This document shows, piece after piece, positions 42,680 to 49,802 of a DNA stretch of 64,000 nt; the stretch's first letter is position 1; every line of letters starts with the position of its first letter. The notes beneath the pieces are model-generated. The model had not been told where the DNA came from. It saw only the letters and a list, made by a program, of their open reading frames with translations, and made no database searches. The stretch is taken from NCBI GenBank assembly GCA_023386885.1, contig JAEWIX010000048.1:62001-126000 (forward strand), given 5' to 3'. The DNA is from Pseudomonadota bacterium (GTDB taxonomy: Bacteria > Pseudomonadota > Alphaproteobacteria > Rhizobiales > Xanthobacteraceae). The position numbers and the translations under genes were made by a program.

Positions 42680-44637
42680 GTGGCGTGGAAGCCTCCGTAG
42701 ACCGCGGGCCCGGTGGTGCCGTAGTTCAGCACTTCCTGATAGCGCTCGTTGAAGATGTTCTCGCCGCGCGCAAACACCTTCCAGTTATTGTCGATCTTGT
42801 ATTCGGTATAGAGATCGACGCGGGTGTAGGCCGCGAGCGGATTGAGTTCGCCGGTGCTGCTGAAGCGCTTCGAGACCATCAGGATGCGCGGCTCGATCAG
42901 CCAGCGATCGTTTGGCGTGATGGCGAGCGCGATGCGTGCGAGATGCTCGGGGCGTCGCGCCAGCGTCAGTCCGGTCGAGATATCCTTGGCTTGCAGCCAG
43001 GTATAGGCGGTCTTGAGTCGCAACGTTCCCGGCATCACGTCGATATCGGCACCGACTTCGAGGCCCGAGGTCTCGGCGCGTGCGACGTTGATATAGTGCC
43101 CAAACGGCTGGGTCGGCGTCGGATCGAAGGTGAAGTCGATCAGATTGTTGAACTTGTTGTAGAAGCCGGTCAGCGACAGCGTCACGCGGCCGTTGAACAG
43201 GGTCTGGTCGATGCCGGCGTCGTAACCAAAACTCTCTTCCGGCTTGAGGCCGCTGTTGCCGTAGTTCGGCTCATAGAGCTGATACAGCGTCGGCGCCTTG
43301 GCGCCTGTGCCGGCACTGGCGCGCAGCTTGGTGCCGGTCTCGGTGATGTTGTAGGCCGCCGTGGTGCGCCACGTCGCGAAGGTGGCGACATCGACCACGT
43401 CATCGACGCGGCCGCCCATGGTGACGCTCAATCGTTCGCCGATCGGCAGCTTCCACAGTGCGAACACCGAGTTGGTGTCCTTCGTCGCGTTCAGCGTCGA
43501 GATGCGCGGCGTCGGCACCGGCAGAATGGTCGATCCGAAAGATTCGGCGGTGTCGTGTTGCGTGCGCGCGCCGTAGATCAGCGAACCGGCGGCGCCCAGC
43601 TTCAGATCGCCCTGGTATTCCGCGCCAAAGCTGTTGCCGCGAAAATCGGTGGACGTGGCGTAGCTGTTCGCCGGCAGCACGTTGATGCCATAGGACGAGT
43701 AGTCGTTGAAGGTGCGATCTATCTGGGTGGCAAATGTGGTGATGCTTTGCGTCAACATGCCGCCGAGCGAATCGACCGCGGCCTTGGCCCAGATCTGCTG
43801 CTGCAACTGATTGGAGTTCGACGGCGTATCCGGCGTCGCGCCGAACGACGCATCGTAGGCGCCGCGGGTGAAAGTGGACATCACGCCGGCATCGAAGCGA
43901 AAGCCTTCGCCGGCATCGTAGCCGACGCGGGCCGAGCCGCCGATGCGATCCATGCCGTCCTTTTCGAGATTCGGATACTTCGCCTCGATCGCCGGGATGC
44001 GGTAGCCGTAGCTGGAGAAGCCGTTGGTATGCTGGCCGCTGCCGGTCACCGCATAATTCCACGGCCCGCTCGAGCCGCTCATCGACGCGGTGGTCGAGGC
44101 GGTGCCGTAGCTGCCGCCTTCGGTGCGGATCGAGTATTGCGCCGGCCCGCTGCCCTTCTTGGTGATGATGTTGATGACGCCGCCCATGGCGTCGGAGCCG
44201 TAGAGCGCGCTTTGCGGCCCGCGAAGCACCTCGACGCGATCGACGGTGCCGGGTGCGACCAGCGCGAAGTTGAAATCGCCGGCCGCGCCGCTGGGATCGT
44301 TGACGCGAATGCCGTCGATCAACACCAGCGTCTGCCCGGTGTTGGCACCGCGCAGCATCACGCCGGTGGTGCCGGCGGGGCCGCCGGCTTGCGTCACCAT
44401 CAGGCCCGGCACCGAACGCAGGGCATCAGTGAGGGAAGCGGGATTGCTGGTCGTCAGCGTGTCGCCGCTGATGACGCTGATGGCGCTGCCGGTGGAGCCG
44501 ATCGGCTCCGGCGCGCGGCCGGCTGTCACCACGATATCGGGAAGTTGCTCCAGGCGTGATTGAGCATTCGCGTCTCCGCAAAACGGAGACAACGCAAGAC
44601 AGGCTGCCGTGCCGGCAGCGACATTTCGCAGATTCAT
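42673..44637 (-). CDS. btuB: TonB-dependent cobalamin receptor BtuB-like
   Basis: A 654-residue outer-membrane receptor. Signal peptide, a TonB-box-like 'DIVVTAGRAPEPIG', a plug domain (ALRSVPGLMVTQAGGPAGTTGVMLRGANTGQTLVLIDGIRVNDPS, 'VEVLRGPQSALYGSDAMGGVINIITKKG'), then a 22-strand barrel ending in aromatic Trp (GGFHATW). It is the first gene behind a minus-strand cobalamin riboswitch, which fixes the substrate class as B12 or other corrinoids. Confidence 0.94.
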   Translation of the reverse strand: MNLRNVAAGTAACLALSPFCGDANAQSRLEQLPDIVVTAGRAPEPIGSTGSAISVISGDTLTTSNPASLTDALRSVPGLMVTQAGGPAGTTGVMLRGANTGQTLVLIDGIRVNDPSGAAGDFNFALVAPGTVDRVEVLRGPQSALYGSDAMGGVINIITKKGSGPAQYSIRTEGGSYGTASTTASMSGSSGPWNYAVTGSGQHTNGFSSYGYRIPAIEAKYPNLEKDGMDRIGGSARVGYDAGEGFRFDAGVMSTFTRGAYDASFGATPDTPSNSNQLQQQIWAKAAVDSLGGMLTQSITTFATQIDRTFNDYSSYGINVLPANSYATSTDFRGNSFGAEYQGDLKLGAAGSLIYGARTQHDTAESFGSTILPVPTPRISTLNATKDTNSVFALWKLPIGERLSVTMGGRVDDVVDVATFATWRTTAAYNITETGTKLRASAGTGAKAPTLYQLYEPNYGNSGLKPEESFGYDAGIDQTLFNGRVTLSLTGFYNKFNNLIDFTFDPTPTQPFGHYINVARAETSGLEVGADIDVMPGTLRLKTAYTWLQAKDISTGLTLARRPEHLARIALAITPNDRWLIEPRILMVSKRFSSTGELNPLAAYTRVDLYTEYKIDNNWKVFARGENIFNERYQEVLNYGTTGPAVYGGFHATW

Positions 44638-44685
44638 CGTAGCCCCTTTCGTCGACCCACCGTCGAACGTGTTAAGTTCGTCAAC

Positions 44686-44880
44686 GGCCGGTCTCCTGGC
44701 TCGCGGTCGTTATCCGGATCCGCCTTCCCGGACCTTCGTGTGAGGTCCAGTGGCTTCGTGGATCGGATGACCGCTTACAGTTGCGGGGGCAGCCGCGGAA
44801 TTGGAGATGGGCCTCCGAACAGAGACGTCTCCGCACCGCATTCCCGTTTCACCTCCGTCGGAACGTCCTCGGGAGGCACC
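44686..44880 (-). ncRNA. Cobalamin riboswitch upstream of btuB
   Basis: Read on the minus strand: a GAGGTGAAACGGGAATGCGGTGC-like 5' segment, GCTGCCCCCGCAACTGT (44777-44793), the B12 box GCCACTGG (44747-44754), and GAGCCAGGAGACCGGCC (44686-44702), ending 49 nt before the btuB start. The core elements match the copy at 35072-35252. It should switch off receptor synthesis when cobalamin is abundant. Confidence 0.93.
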
Positions 44881-45087
44881 GATGACGGCGCCAAACAAGC
44901 ACAGCCACACCAATCGCGCAACTGTGATCTGGGAACGGCAGGGGCGTCTGCGCTCGAATATTACGATTGTCGGAATTTGTTGCTTGTCTGCGCGGCGTTT
45001 CCCGGTATTCGTTGCCGCAAAGCCGCTCGCCCGCCAGCCGGGTTGTTATCGCGGCTGGAATCCCGACAGAGAACGCACGGTGCCCGC

Positions 45088-45384
45088 ATGACACAATACG
45101 ATCGCAACAATCCTGCGCGTCCGGGCAAAGCCGGTCAGGCGATGGACGCCAGTGCGGAACGTGATGCTGCCGCCAAGGCGGTGCGCGACAACATGGCGAG
45201 GCTGAAGGCATTGCGGCTGGCGAAGGAAGCCGCGTCGCCATCGGGGACAGCGATCAAGTCGCGCGCCAAAGCCGGTTCGAGAGCTGCGGGAAAAACAGCC
45301 GGCAAGGTCTCGAGCAAAACCGGGAAATCGCAAGACCTGTCGGCCTGGCTCGCCAGCCAGCGCAGCGGCGGCTATCGCACCTGA
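45088..45384 (+). CDS. Small basic Ala/Lys-rich protein, unknown function
   Basis: A 98-residue protein starting MTQYDRNNPARPGKAGQAMDASAERDAAAKAV. The middle is a charged helix (RDNMARLKALRLAKEAASP). The tail is rich in Lys, Ala, Ser and Gly (IKSRAKAGSRAAGKTAGKVSSKTGKS) and ends 'DLSAWLASQRSGGYRT'. The tail composition recalls histone-H1-like nucleic-acid-binding tails, but no named domain is recognised. The ATG at 45088 is chosen because upstream in-frame sequence overlaps the antisense riboswitch. Confidence 0.65.
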   Translation: MTQYDRNNPARPGKAGQAMDASAERDAAAKAVRDNMARLKALRLAKEAASPSGTAIKSRAKAGSRAAGKTAGKVSSKTGKSQDLSAWLASQRSGGYRT

Positions 45385-45420
45385 TTAAAGTGCGCGACGC
45401 GCGCGCCCGAGACGTTTGGC

Positions 45421-45465
45421 TATAGCGTTTTCGAGCGGCGTGAATACCGGCGTGACGAAAATGCC
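45421..45465. repeat. Family C repeat, decayed copy
   Basis: TATAGCGTTTTCGAGCGGCGTGAATACCGGCGTGACGAAAATGC follows the family C pattern (compare 1188-1245 and 47583-47640), but the right arm has diverged (GAAAATGC for GAAAACGC). It lies between two convergent small genes. Confidence 0.6.
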
Positions 45466-45475
45466 TCGAAGGATT

Positions 45476-45718
45476 CTAGCCGGTCGGCAATTGAATCATC
45501 GACCGCGTTTTGGTCGCGGCGTCGTAAACCTGCACTTGCAACATCTGATAGCGATGCTTGAGCGCCAGCCCGGCCTCTTCCGCGGCTTCGACGGTGTCGT
45601 GGTGCGATTTGAAGTGACCATCCACCACCAGCGAATAGCCTTCGGTCGGCGCCTTGTCGGCGCGCACCACGGCCTTGCGTGCTTGCGGTTCTTCCAGTTC
45701 GAGCTTCGGCTTCTTCAT
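45476..45718 (-). CDS. Small hypothetical protein
   Basis: An 80-residue protein, MKKPKLELEEPQARKAVVRADKAPTEG then 'YSLVVDGHFKSHHDTVEAAEEAGLALKHRYQMLQVQVYDAATKTRSMIQLP'. The pattern suggests a small alpha/beta domain: two strands, a helix and two strands. GGGAGA lies 7 nt before the ATG at 45718, and an in-frame ATG at 45730 is less well placed. I do not recognise a family. Confidence 0.7.
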   Translation of the reverse strand: MKKPKLELEEPQARKAVVRADKAPTEGYSLVVDGHFKSHHDTVEAAEEAGLALKHRYQMLQVQVYDAATKTRSMIQLPTG

Positions 45719-46063
45719 GTCATCTCCCATGGCGCGATCGCGTCCGCCGCGGCAAATGCGGCGCTGTGACAAGATCGCCTTGATCGGCATGTCCTGAGGG
45801 CAACGGTTCGCCGGTACGCTCATCAGGGAGCGTCGACGAATCTGTGTGCGTTGCGGATTGCGGGCCTTTTATACCGTGCGCGGCAAAGGCACAAAGGGTT
45901 TCGCGACGGAACGATTGTCGCGTGCGGCCCCGGATCGCGAGTTCCCCCGCCGATTCCGGCCAGCTAAGCGAATTCGCCGTCCGGCGCCCGCTTTCCGCTT
46001 CTTGGGCCTGATTGCTATATATAGTGTCGAGCCGGCCACCGTTCGGCGTTGGAGGAATGCGAG
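45719..46063. other. Divergent intergenic region without a convincing gene
   Basis: 345 bp between the 80-residue protein (minus) and the 49-residue protein (plus). Open frames here have no coding character. An AT palindrome CTATATATAG at 46015-46024, about 40 bp before the small gene, may be part of a promoter, but no acceptable -35 element could be paired with it. Confidence 0.45.
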
Positions 46064-46213
46064 ATGTTCGGCGGCAAGCGCCACCCCGATAAGCGCCAAT
46101 CCGGGCAGAAGCCGGCGAAGCCGAAACCGCCTCCGCCGCCCGACGAGCTGGAGGATGCCGGCGATATCGCCACCCCGGAGCCGGATCGCGACGACGAGCA
46201 GCGCGGCCTTTGA
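46064..46213 (+). CDS. Very small Pro-rich acidic-tail protein (49 residues)
   Basis: Reads MFGGKRHPDKRQSGQKPAK, then a Pro/Lys stretch (PKPPPPPDELEDAGD), and an acidic tail ending DDEQRGL before TGA. A strong Shine-Dalgarno GGAGGAA (46051-46057) lies 6 nt before the ATG. The basic N-half, proline hinge and acidic C-half make it look like an intrinsically disordered adaptor. It has no recognisable domain, signal or membrane segment, and is supported only by the ribosome binding site and codon use. Confidence 0.55.
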   Translation: MFGGKRHPDKRQSGQKPAKPKPPPPPDELEDAGDIATPEPDRDDEQRGL

Positions 46214-46318
46214 TCGCAGGGTTGCCGCGCGGATGGTCTGTCATGCGCCGCCGCTGATAGACAAATCGCCATATCGAACGATAGTTTCCGCGCGGGTTGA
46301 AAGGAGCCCGGGCACGGC

Positions 46319-47548
46319 ATGGTCGATGGAGTTGCCAATCCTGCGCGGGAGCCGGATGCGACGCTGCGCACGCTGACGGGAATCTCGATCGCGCACTGGG
46401 TCAGCCATTTCTACATCCTCGTGCTGCCGATGCTGTTTCCGTTCCTCAAAGAGCAGCTCGGCGTCGGCTTCGTTGAGCTCGGCTTCGCGTTGACGGTCTT
46501 CGCGGTGGTATCCGGACTGACGCAGGCGCCGATCGGCTATCTGGTGGACCGCGTCGGCGCGCGTCTCATCCTGCTGCTCGGTCTTGCCGTCGGCGGCCTC
46601 GCCTTCGTCCTGCTCGCGGCTCACCTGAGTTATGTCAACCTGATTGTCTGCGCGGCGGTGCTCGGGCTCGCCAACAGCGTCTATCACCCGGCGGACTACG
46701 CGATTCTCTCGGTGCACATGGACGAGACGCGGATGGGCCGGGCTTTCTCGATCCATACCTTTGCCGGTTTTCTCGGGGGCGCCGTCGCGCCGGCCATCGT
46801 TGCCGGTCTGCTGCTGGCGTTGGGTGGGCGCGGTGCGCTGATCGTCATTGGCACGGTGGGGCCGTTGGTTGCGCTGCTGCTGGCCGCCATCAGGATTCCG
46901 GATGCAGGCGCCGCCGCTCCGGTATCGGGCGGAGCCCAGCCGAAGGTGTCGATGATGACGCCGGCGATTTTATTGCTGACGGCATTCTTCCTGCTGCTGG
47001 GCCTGTCGACGTCGGGCATCGGCTCATTCGGCGTGGTGGCGTTGATGAGCGGCTATGGCAGCTCGCTGTCCAGCGCCAATCTGGCGCTCACGGCGTTTCT
47101 CGGCGCCAGCGCCACCGGCGTTCTCGCCGGCGGCTGGCTTGCCGATCGCACCGCGCGCCACGGTCAGGTCGCGGCGGTCTGCTTCGCCGTCAATGCGCTG
47201 ATCGTGCTGGCGATCGCGGTGACGACCTTGCCGCCGCTGCTGCTGGTCGCGGCGTTGACCGTCGCGGGCTTTCTCAGCGGCGTGATCGCGCCGTCACGCG
47301 ACATGATGGTGCGCAACGCCGCGCCACCCGGCGCGGCCGGGCGTGCCTTCGGCATCGTCTCGACCGGTTTCAATCTCAGCGGGATCGCCGGGCCGTTGCT
47401 GTTCGGCTGGATCATGGACCAGCACGTGCCGCACTGGGTGTTCGGTGCTTCCGCGATCTTCATGGGATTGACGGTGCTGTTGGCGCTCGTCCCGGAGCGT
47501 AGCACCGCTGTCGCGAAGAAACCGGCGGTCGGAATCCAGCCGTCCTGA
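46319..47548 (+). CDS. MFS transporter, Fsr-like
   Basis: A 409-residue transporter with about 12 hydrophobic segments. 'GISIAHWVSHFYILVLPMLFPFLKEQLGVGFVELG' and 'GLANSVYHPADYAILSVHMDETRMGRAFSIHTFAGFLGGAVAP' resemble the fosmidomycin-resistance-type (Fsr) efflux group. Motif A is in 'GYLVDRVGARLILLLG'. The substrate is unknown. It is alone on its strand, with a family C repeat just beyond its stop. Confidence 0.85.
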   Translation: MVDGVANPAREPDATLRTLTGISIAHWVSHFYILVLPMLFPFLKEQLGVGFVELGFALTVFAVVSGLTQAPIGYLVDRVGARLILLLGLAVGGLAFVLLAAHLSYVNLIVCAAVLGLANSVYHPADYAILSVHMDETRMGRAFSIHTFAGFLGGAVAPAIVAGLLLALGGRGALIVIGTVGPLVALLLAAIRIPDAGAAAPVSGGAQPKVSMMTPAILLLTAFFLLLGLSTSGIGSFGVVALMSGYGSSLSSANLALTAFLGASATGVLAGGWLADRTARHGQVAAVCFAVNALIVLAIAVTTLPPLLLVAALTVAGFLSGVIAPSRDMMVRNAAPPGAAGRAFGIVSTGFNLSGIAGPLLFGWIMDQHVPHWVFGASAIFMGLTVLLALVPERSTAVAKKPAVGIQPS

Positions 47549-47582
47549 GTGGCGACGCTGAGCAGATCGCTCTTATCCGAAC

Positions 47583-47640
47583 TATAGCGTTTTCGAGCGA
47601 AGTGGACGCCGGTTCGCGTGAAGAAAACGCGTCAACTAAA
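47583..47640. repeat. Family C intergenic palindromic repeat, copy 2
   Basis: TATAGCGTTTTCGAGCGAAG to GAAAACGCGTCAACTAAA, with arms GCGTTTTC (47588-47595) and GAAAACGC (47623-47630). It is nearly identical to the copy at 1188-1245. It lies between two convergent MFS genes and ends about 5 bp before the stop of the minus-strand gene. Confidence 0.85.
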
Positions 47641-47645
47641 GACTT

Positions 47646-48932
47646 CTAGCCCTGTGCCAGTTGCGGCGTCGTCGCGGCACTGCGGCGCAGGAGTCGTGCG
47701 CGCTCGGTATTCGGCCAAAGCAGCAGCAGGCCGAGTGCACCTGCGGAGATCATGACGATTCCGTTGATGACGAAGCCGTGCAGATAGCCCTGCATGATGT
47801 CGCCGCCGGCATGCTGGATGATGCTTCCCATCACCGCCGGTGCGATGATGCCTGCGAGCGTATAGAGCGCGCCGTAAATCGCGATCACTGCGCCGCGTTG
47901 CGACACCGGGGTGAACTCGCCGAGCATCGGCGGGCACACCACGTAGATCGCGCCGCACAGGCCGGAACCGACCACCAGGAAGGCGATGCGCATCGCGGCG
48001 CTGTCGGCATAGGGCATCGCCAGCAGGATCAAGCCGCCAATGATCAAGGGTGTCGCGCCGAGCACGCCGCGCGCGCCGCGTGTCGACATGCCGCGCGCTA
48101 CCAGCCGCTGCGACAGCCAGCCGGTGAGGATCACGATGCACGCGCCGAACACCCACGGCAGCACCGAGATCAGGCCCGCTTGATGCTGGGTAAATCCCAA
48201 GCCCTGTACGATAAAGGCGGTGAACCAGGTCAGGCCCAGCGACAGCGCCCAATAGGCGCCGAAGGTGGCGACACAGCAGCCGATGAAGGTCGGCGAGGTC
48301 AGGAGATGCGCATAGGAGAAGCGGGTTTCAGTGGCGGCGTCGGTGGCCGATGGCACCAGCGGCCCTTCCTTGCCGAGCAGCAGCCACACCGCTGACCACA
48401 GCAGGCCGACGATACCGAGCGCGGCGAACGCATGGTGCCACGAGTAGTTGACGATCAGCCAGTTCAGCGATGGCACGGCGAGAATGACGCCGAAGGCCGA
48501 GCCTTGCGACAGCACCGCGGTCGGCAGCGTGCGCTTCTCGTCGGGAAACCACTTATAGATCGCGTGCACCGCGACCGAGAACGCCGGGCCTTCGCCGGCA
48601 CCGAGGATGATGCGGCAGATCATCAGCGTCACGAAACTGCCGGTTCCGACAATGGGAAACTGCGCCAGGGCCCAGATCAGCGCCAGTGCCAGCAGCACCC
48701 AGCGCGTCGCGACGCGATTGACGATGAAGCCGACGACGATGGCCGAGATCGAGAACAGGAAGAAGAACGACGAGCCGAGCAGGCCGAACTGTTCGGCGTC
48801 GAGCTTGAGGTCGGTCATGATCGGAACGGCGGCGAGGCCGACCACGATTTTGTCGGCGAAGTTGACCACCATGAACAGGAACAACAGGAACGTGATGCGC
48901 CACGCTCCTTTCGGAGTCGGTTGTGCCATCAT
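47646..48932 (-). CDS. MFS transporter, anion:cation symporter (ACS)-like
   Basis: A 428-residue transporter with about 12 hydrophobic segments. 'WRITFLLFLFMVVNFADKIVVGLAAVPIMTDLKLDAEQFGLLGSSFF' and 'RIILGAGEGPAFSVAVHAIYKWFPDEKRTLPTAVLSQGSAFG' are characteristic of the ACS family of organic-anion symporters. The ATG at 48932 has GGGGGAG upstream; the longer frame to 48983 lacks family similarity. The likely substrate is an organic anion. Confidence 0.87.
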   Translation of the reverse strand: MMAQPTPKGAWRITFLLFLFMVVNFADKIVVGLAAVPIMTDLKLDAEQFGLLGSSFFFLFSISAIVVGFIVNRVATRWVLLALALIWALAQFPIVGTGSFVTLMICRIILGAGEGPAFSVAVHAIYKWFPDEKRTLPTAVLSQGSAFGVILAVPSLNWLIVNYSWHHAFAALGIVGLLWSAVWLLLGKEGPLVPSATDAATETRFSYAHLLTSPTFIGCCVATFGAYWALSLGLTWFTAFIVQGLGFTQHQAGLISVLPWVFGACIVILTGWLSQRLVARGMSTRGARGVLGATPLIIGGLILLAMPYADSAAMRIAFLVVGSGLCGAIYVVCPPMLGEFTPVSQRGAVIAIYGALYTLAGIIAPAVMGSIIQHAGGDIMQGYLHGFVINGIVMISAGALGLLLLWPNTERARLLRRSAATTPQLAQG

Positions 48933-49148
48933 GTGCGTCTCCCCCGGCCCCTCTCCGGCTTCTGCCGGTTCGATTGAGGCCATCCGCGATGCTACCTGCT
49001 GATTTGGCGTCGTGGCAATCGTCGATTTCGCAGGGCGCGCTCACGAAGATTGCGCATCGGCAACGAATCAATGGCGCGGATCGTGATTTGGCATTGCAAC
49101 ACGGCTATGCTTGTTGCTCTCGAACCTGCGAGATCGAATGCTCGTCCG

Positions 49149-49802
49149 ATGTTGAAAGTCGTCAATCTCAGCAAGAGCTATCGCTCGGCGCAAGAGGATG
49201 TTCACGTGCTGCGCGGCGTCGACCTTGCTGTCGCGCACGGTGAAAGCGTCGCGCTCACCGGCGAATCCGGCAGCGGCAAGAGCACGCTGTTGCACCTGAT
49301 CGCGGGGCTCGACGAGGTCGATGGCGGCGAGGTGTGGGTGGAAGACGCGCGCGTCACCGGATTGCCGGATGCCGGGCGTGCCGCGCTGCGTCGCACGCGG
49401 CTAGGCTTGGTCTTTCAGCAGTTCAATCTGGTGCCGAGCCTGTCCGTTGCCGATAACCTCGCATTTCAGGCGCGCCTTGCCGGGCGGCACGATCCCGCAT
49501 GGCAGGCCGAACTCATCGCACGGCTTGGACTCGACGCATTGCTGATGCGTTATCCGGAACAACTGTCCGGTGGGCAGCAGCAGCGCGTCGCGATCGGCCG
49601 TGCACTCGCGGTCAAACCGGCGTTGTTGCTGGCCGACGAGCCGACCGGCAATCTCGACGAGGCGACCGCCGACGAGGTGGTGCATCTCATTCGCGATCTG
49701 GTGGCGCGGTCTGGCTGTGGGTTGTTGATGGTGACGCATTCGGCGCGGCTCGCGGCGATGCTCGACCGGCAACTGCATCTGAGCAGCGGAAAGCTGACAT
49801 GA
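49149..49802 (+). CDS. ABC transporter ATP-binding protein, LolD/MacB-like
   Basis: A 217-residue ATPase. Walker A is GESGSGKSTLLHLIAG, then 'LGLVFQQFNLVPSLSVADNL', signature [16 protein letters not shown], Walker B LLLADEPTGNLDE and VTHSARLAAML. The FQQFNL and GNLDE motifs are typical of the FtsE/LolD/MacB class that works with FtsX-type permeases, such as the one encoded directly after it with an ATGA overlap. ATG 49149 starts the domain exactly; earlier in-frame starts lack support. Confidence 0.88.
   Translation: MLKVVNLSKSYRSAQEDVHVLRGVDLAVAHGESVALTGESGSGKSTLLHLIAGLDEVDGGEVWVEDARVTGLPDAGRAALRRTRLGLVFQQFNLVPSLSVADNLAFQARLAGRHDPAWQAELIARLGLDALLMRYPEQLSGGQQQRVAIGRALAVKPALLLADEPTGNLDEATADEVVHLIRDLVARSGCGLLMVTHSARLAAMLDRQLHLSSGKLT

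Noticed and set aside
42685..44559. A 624-codon plus-strand frame opposite btuB
   Set aside because: Antisense shadow of a receptor with complete plug and barrel features; low-complexity product without motifs.
40878..44637. btuBCD-like genes as heme or siderophore uptake
   Set aside because: The family is ambiguous, but a cobalamin riboswitch directly precedes the receptor gene and cob genes flank the set.
8594..47640. The dispersed repeats as a CRISPR array
   Set aside because: Copies are kilobases apart, differ in length and have no regular spacers; no cas gene is present.
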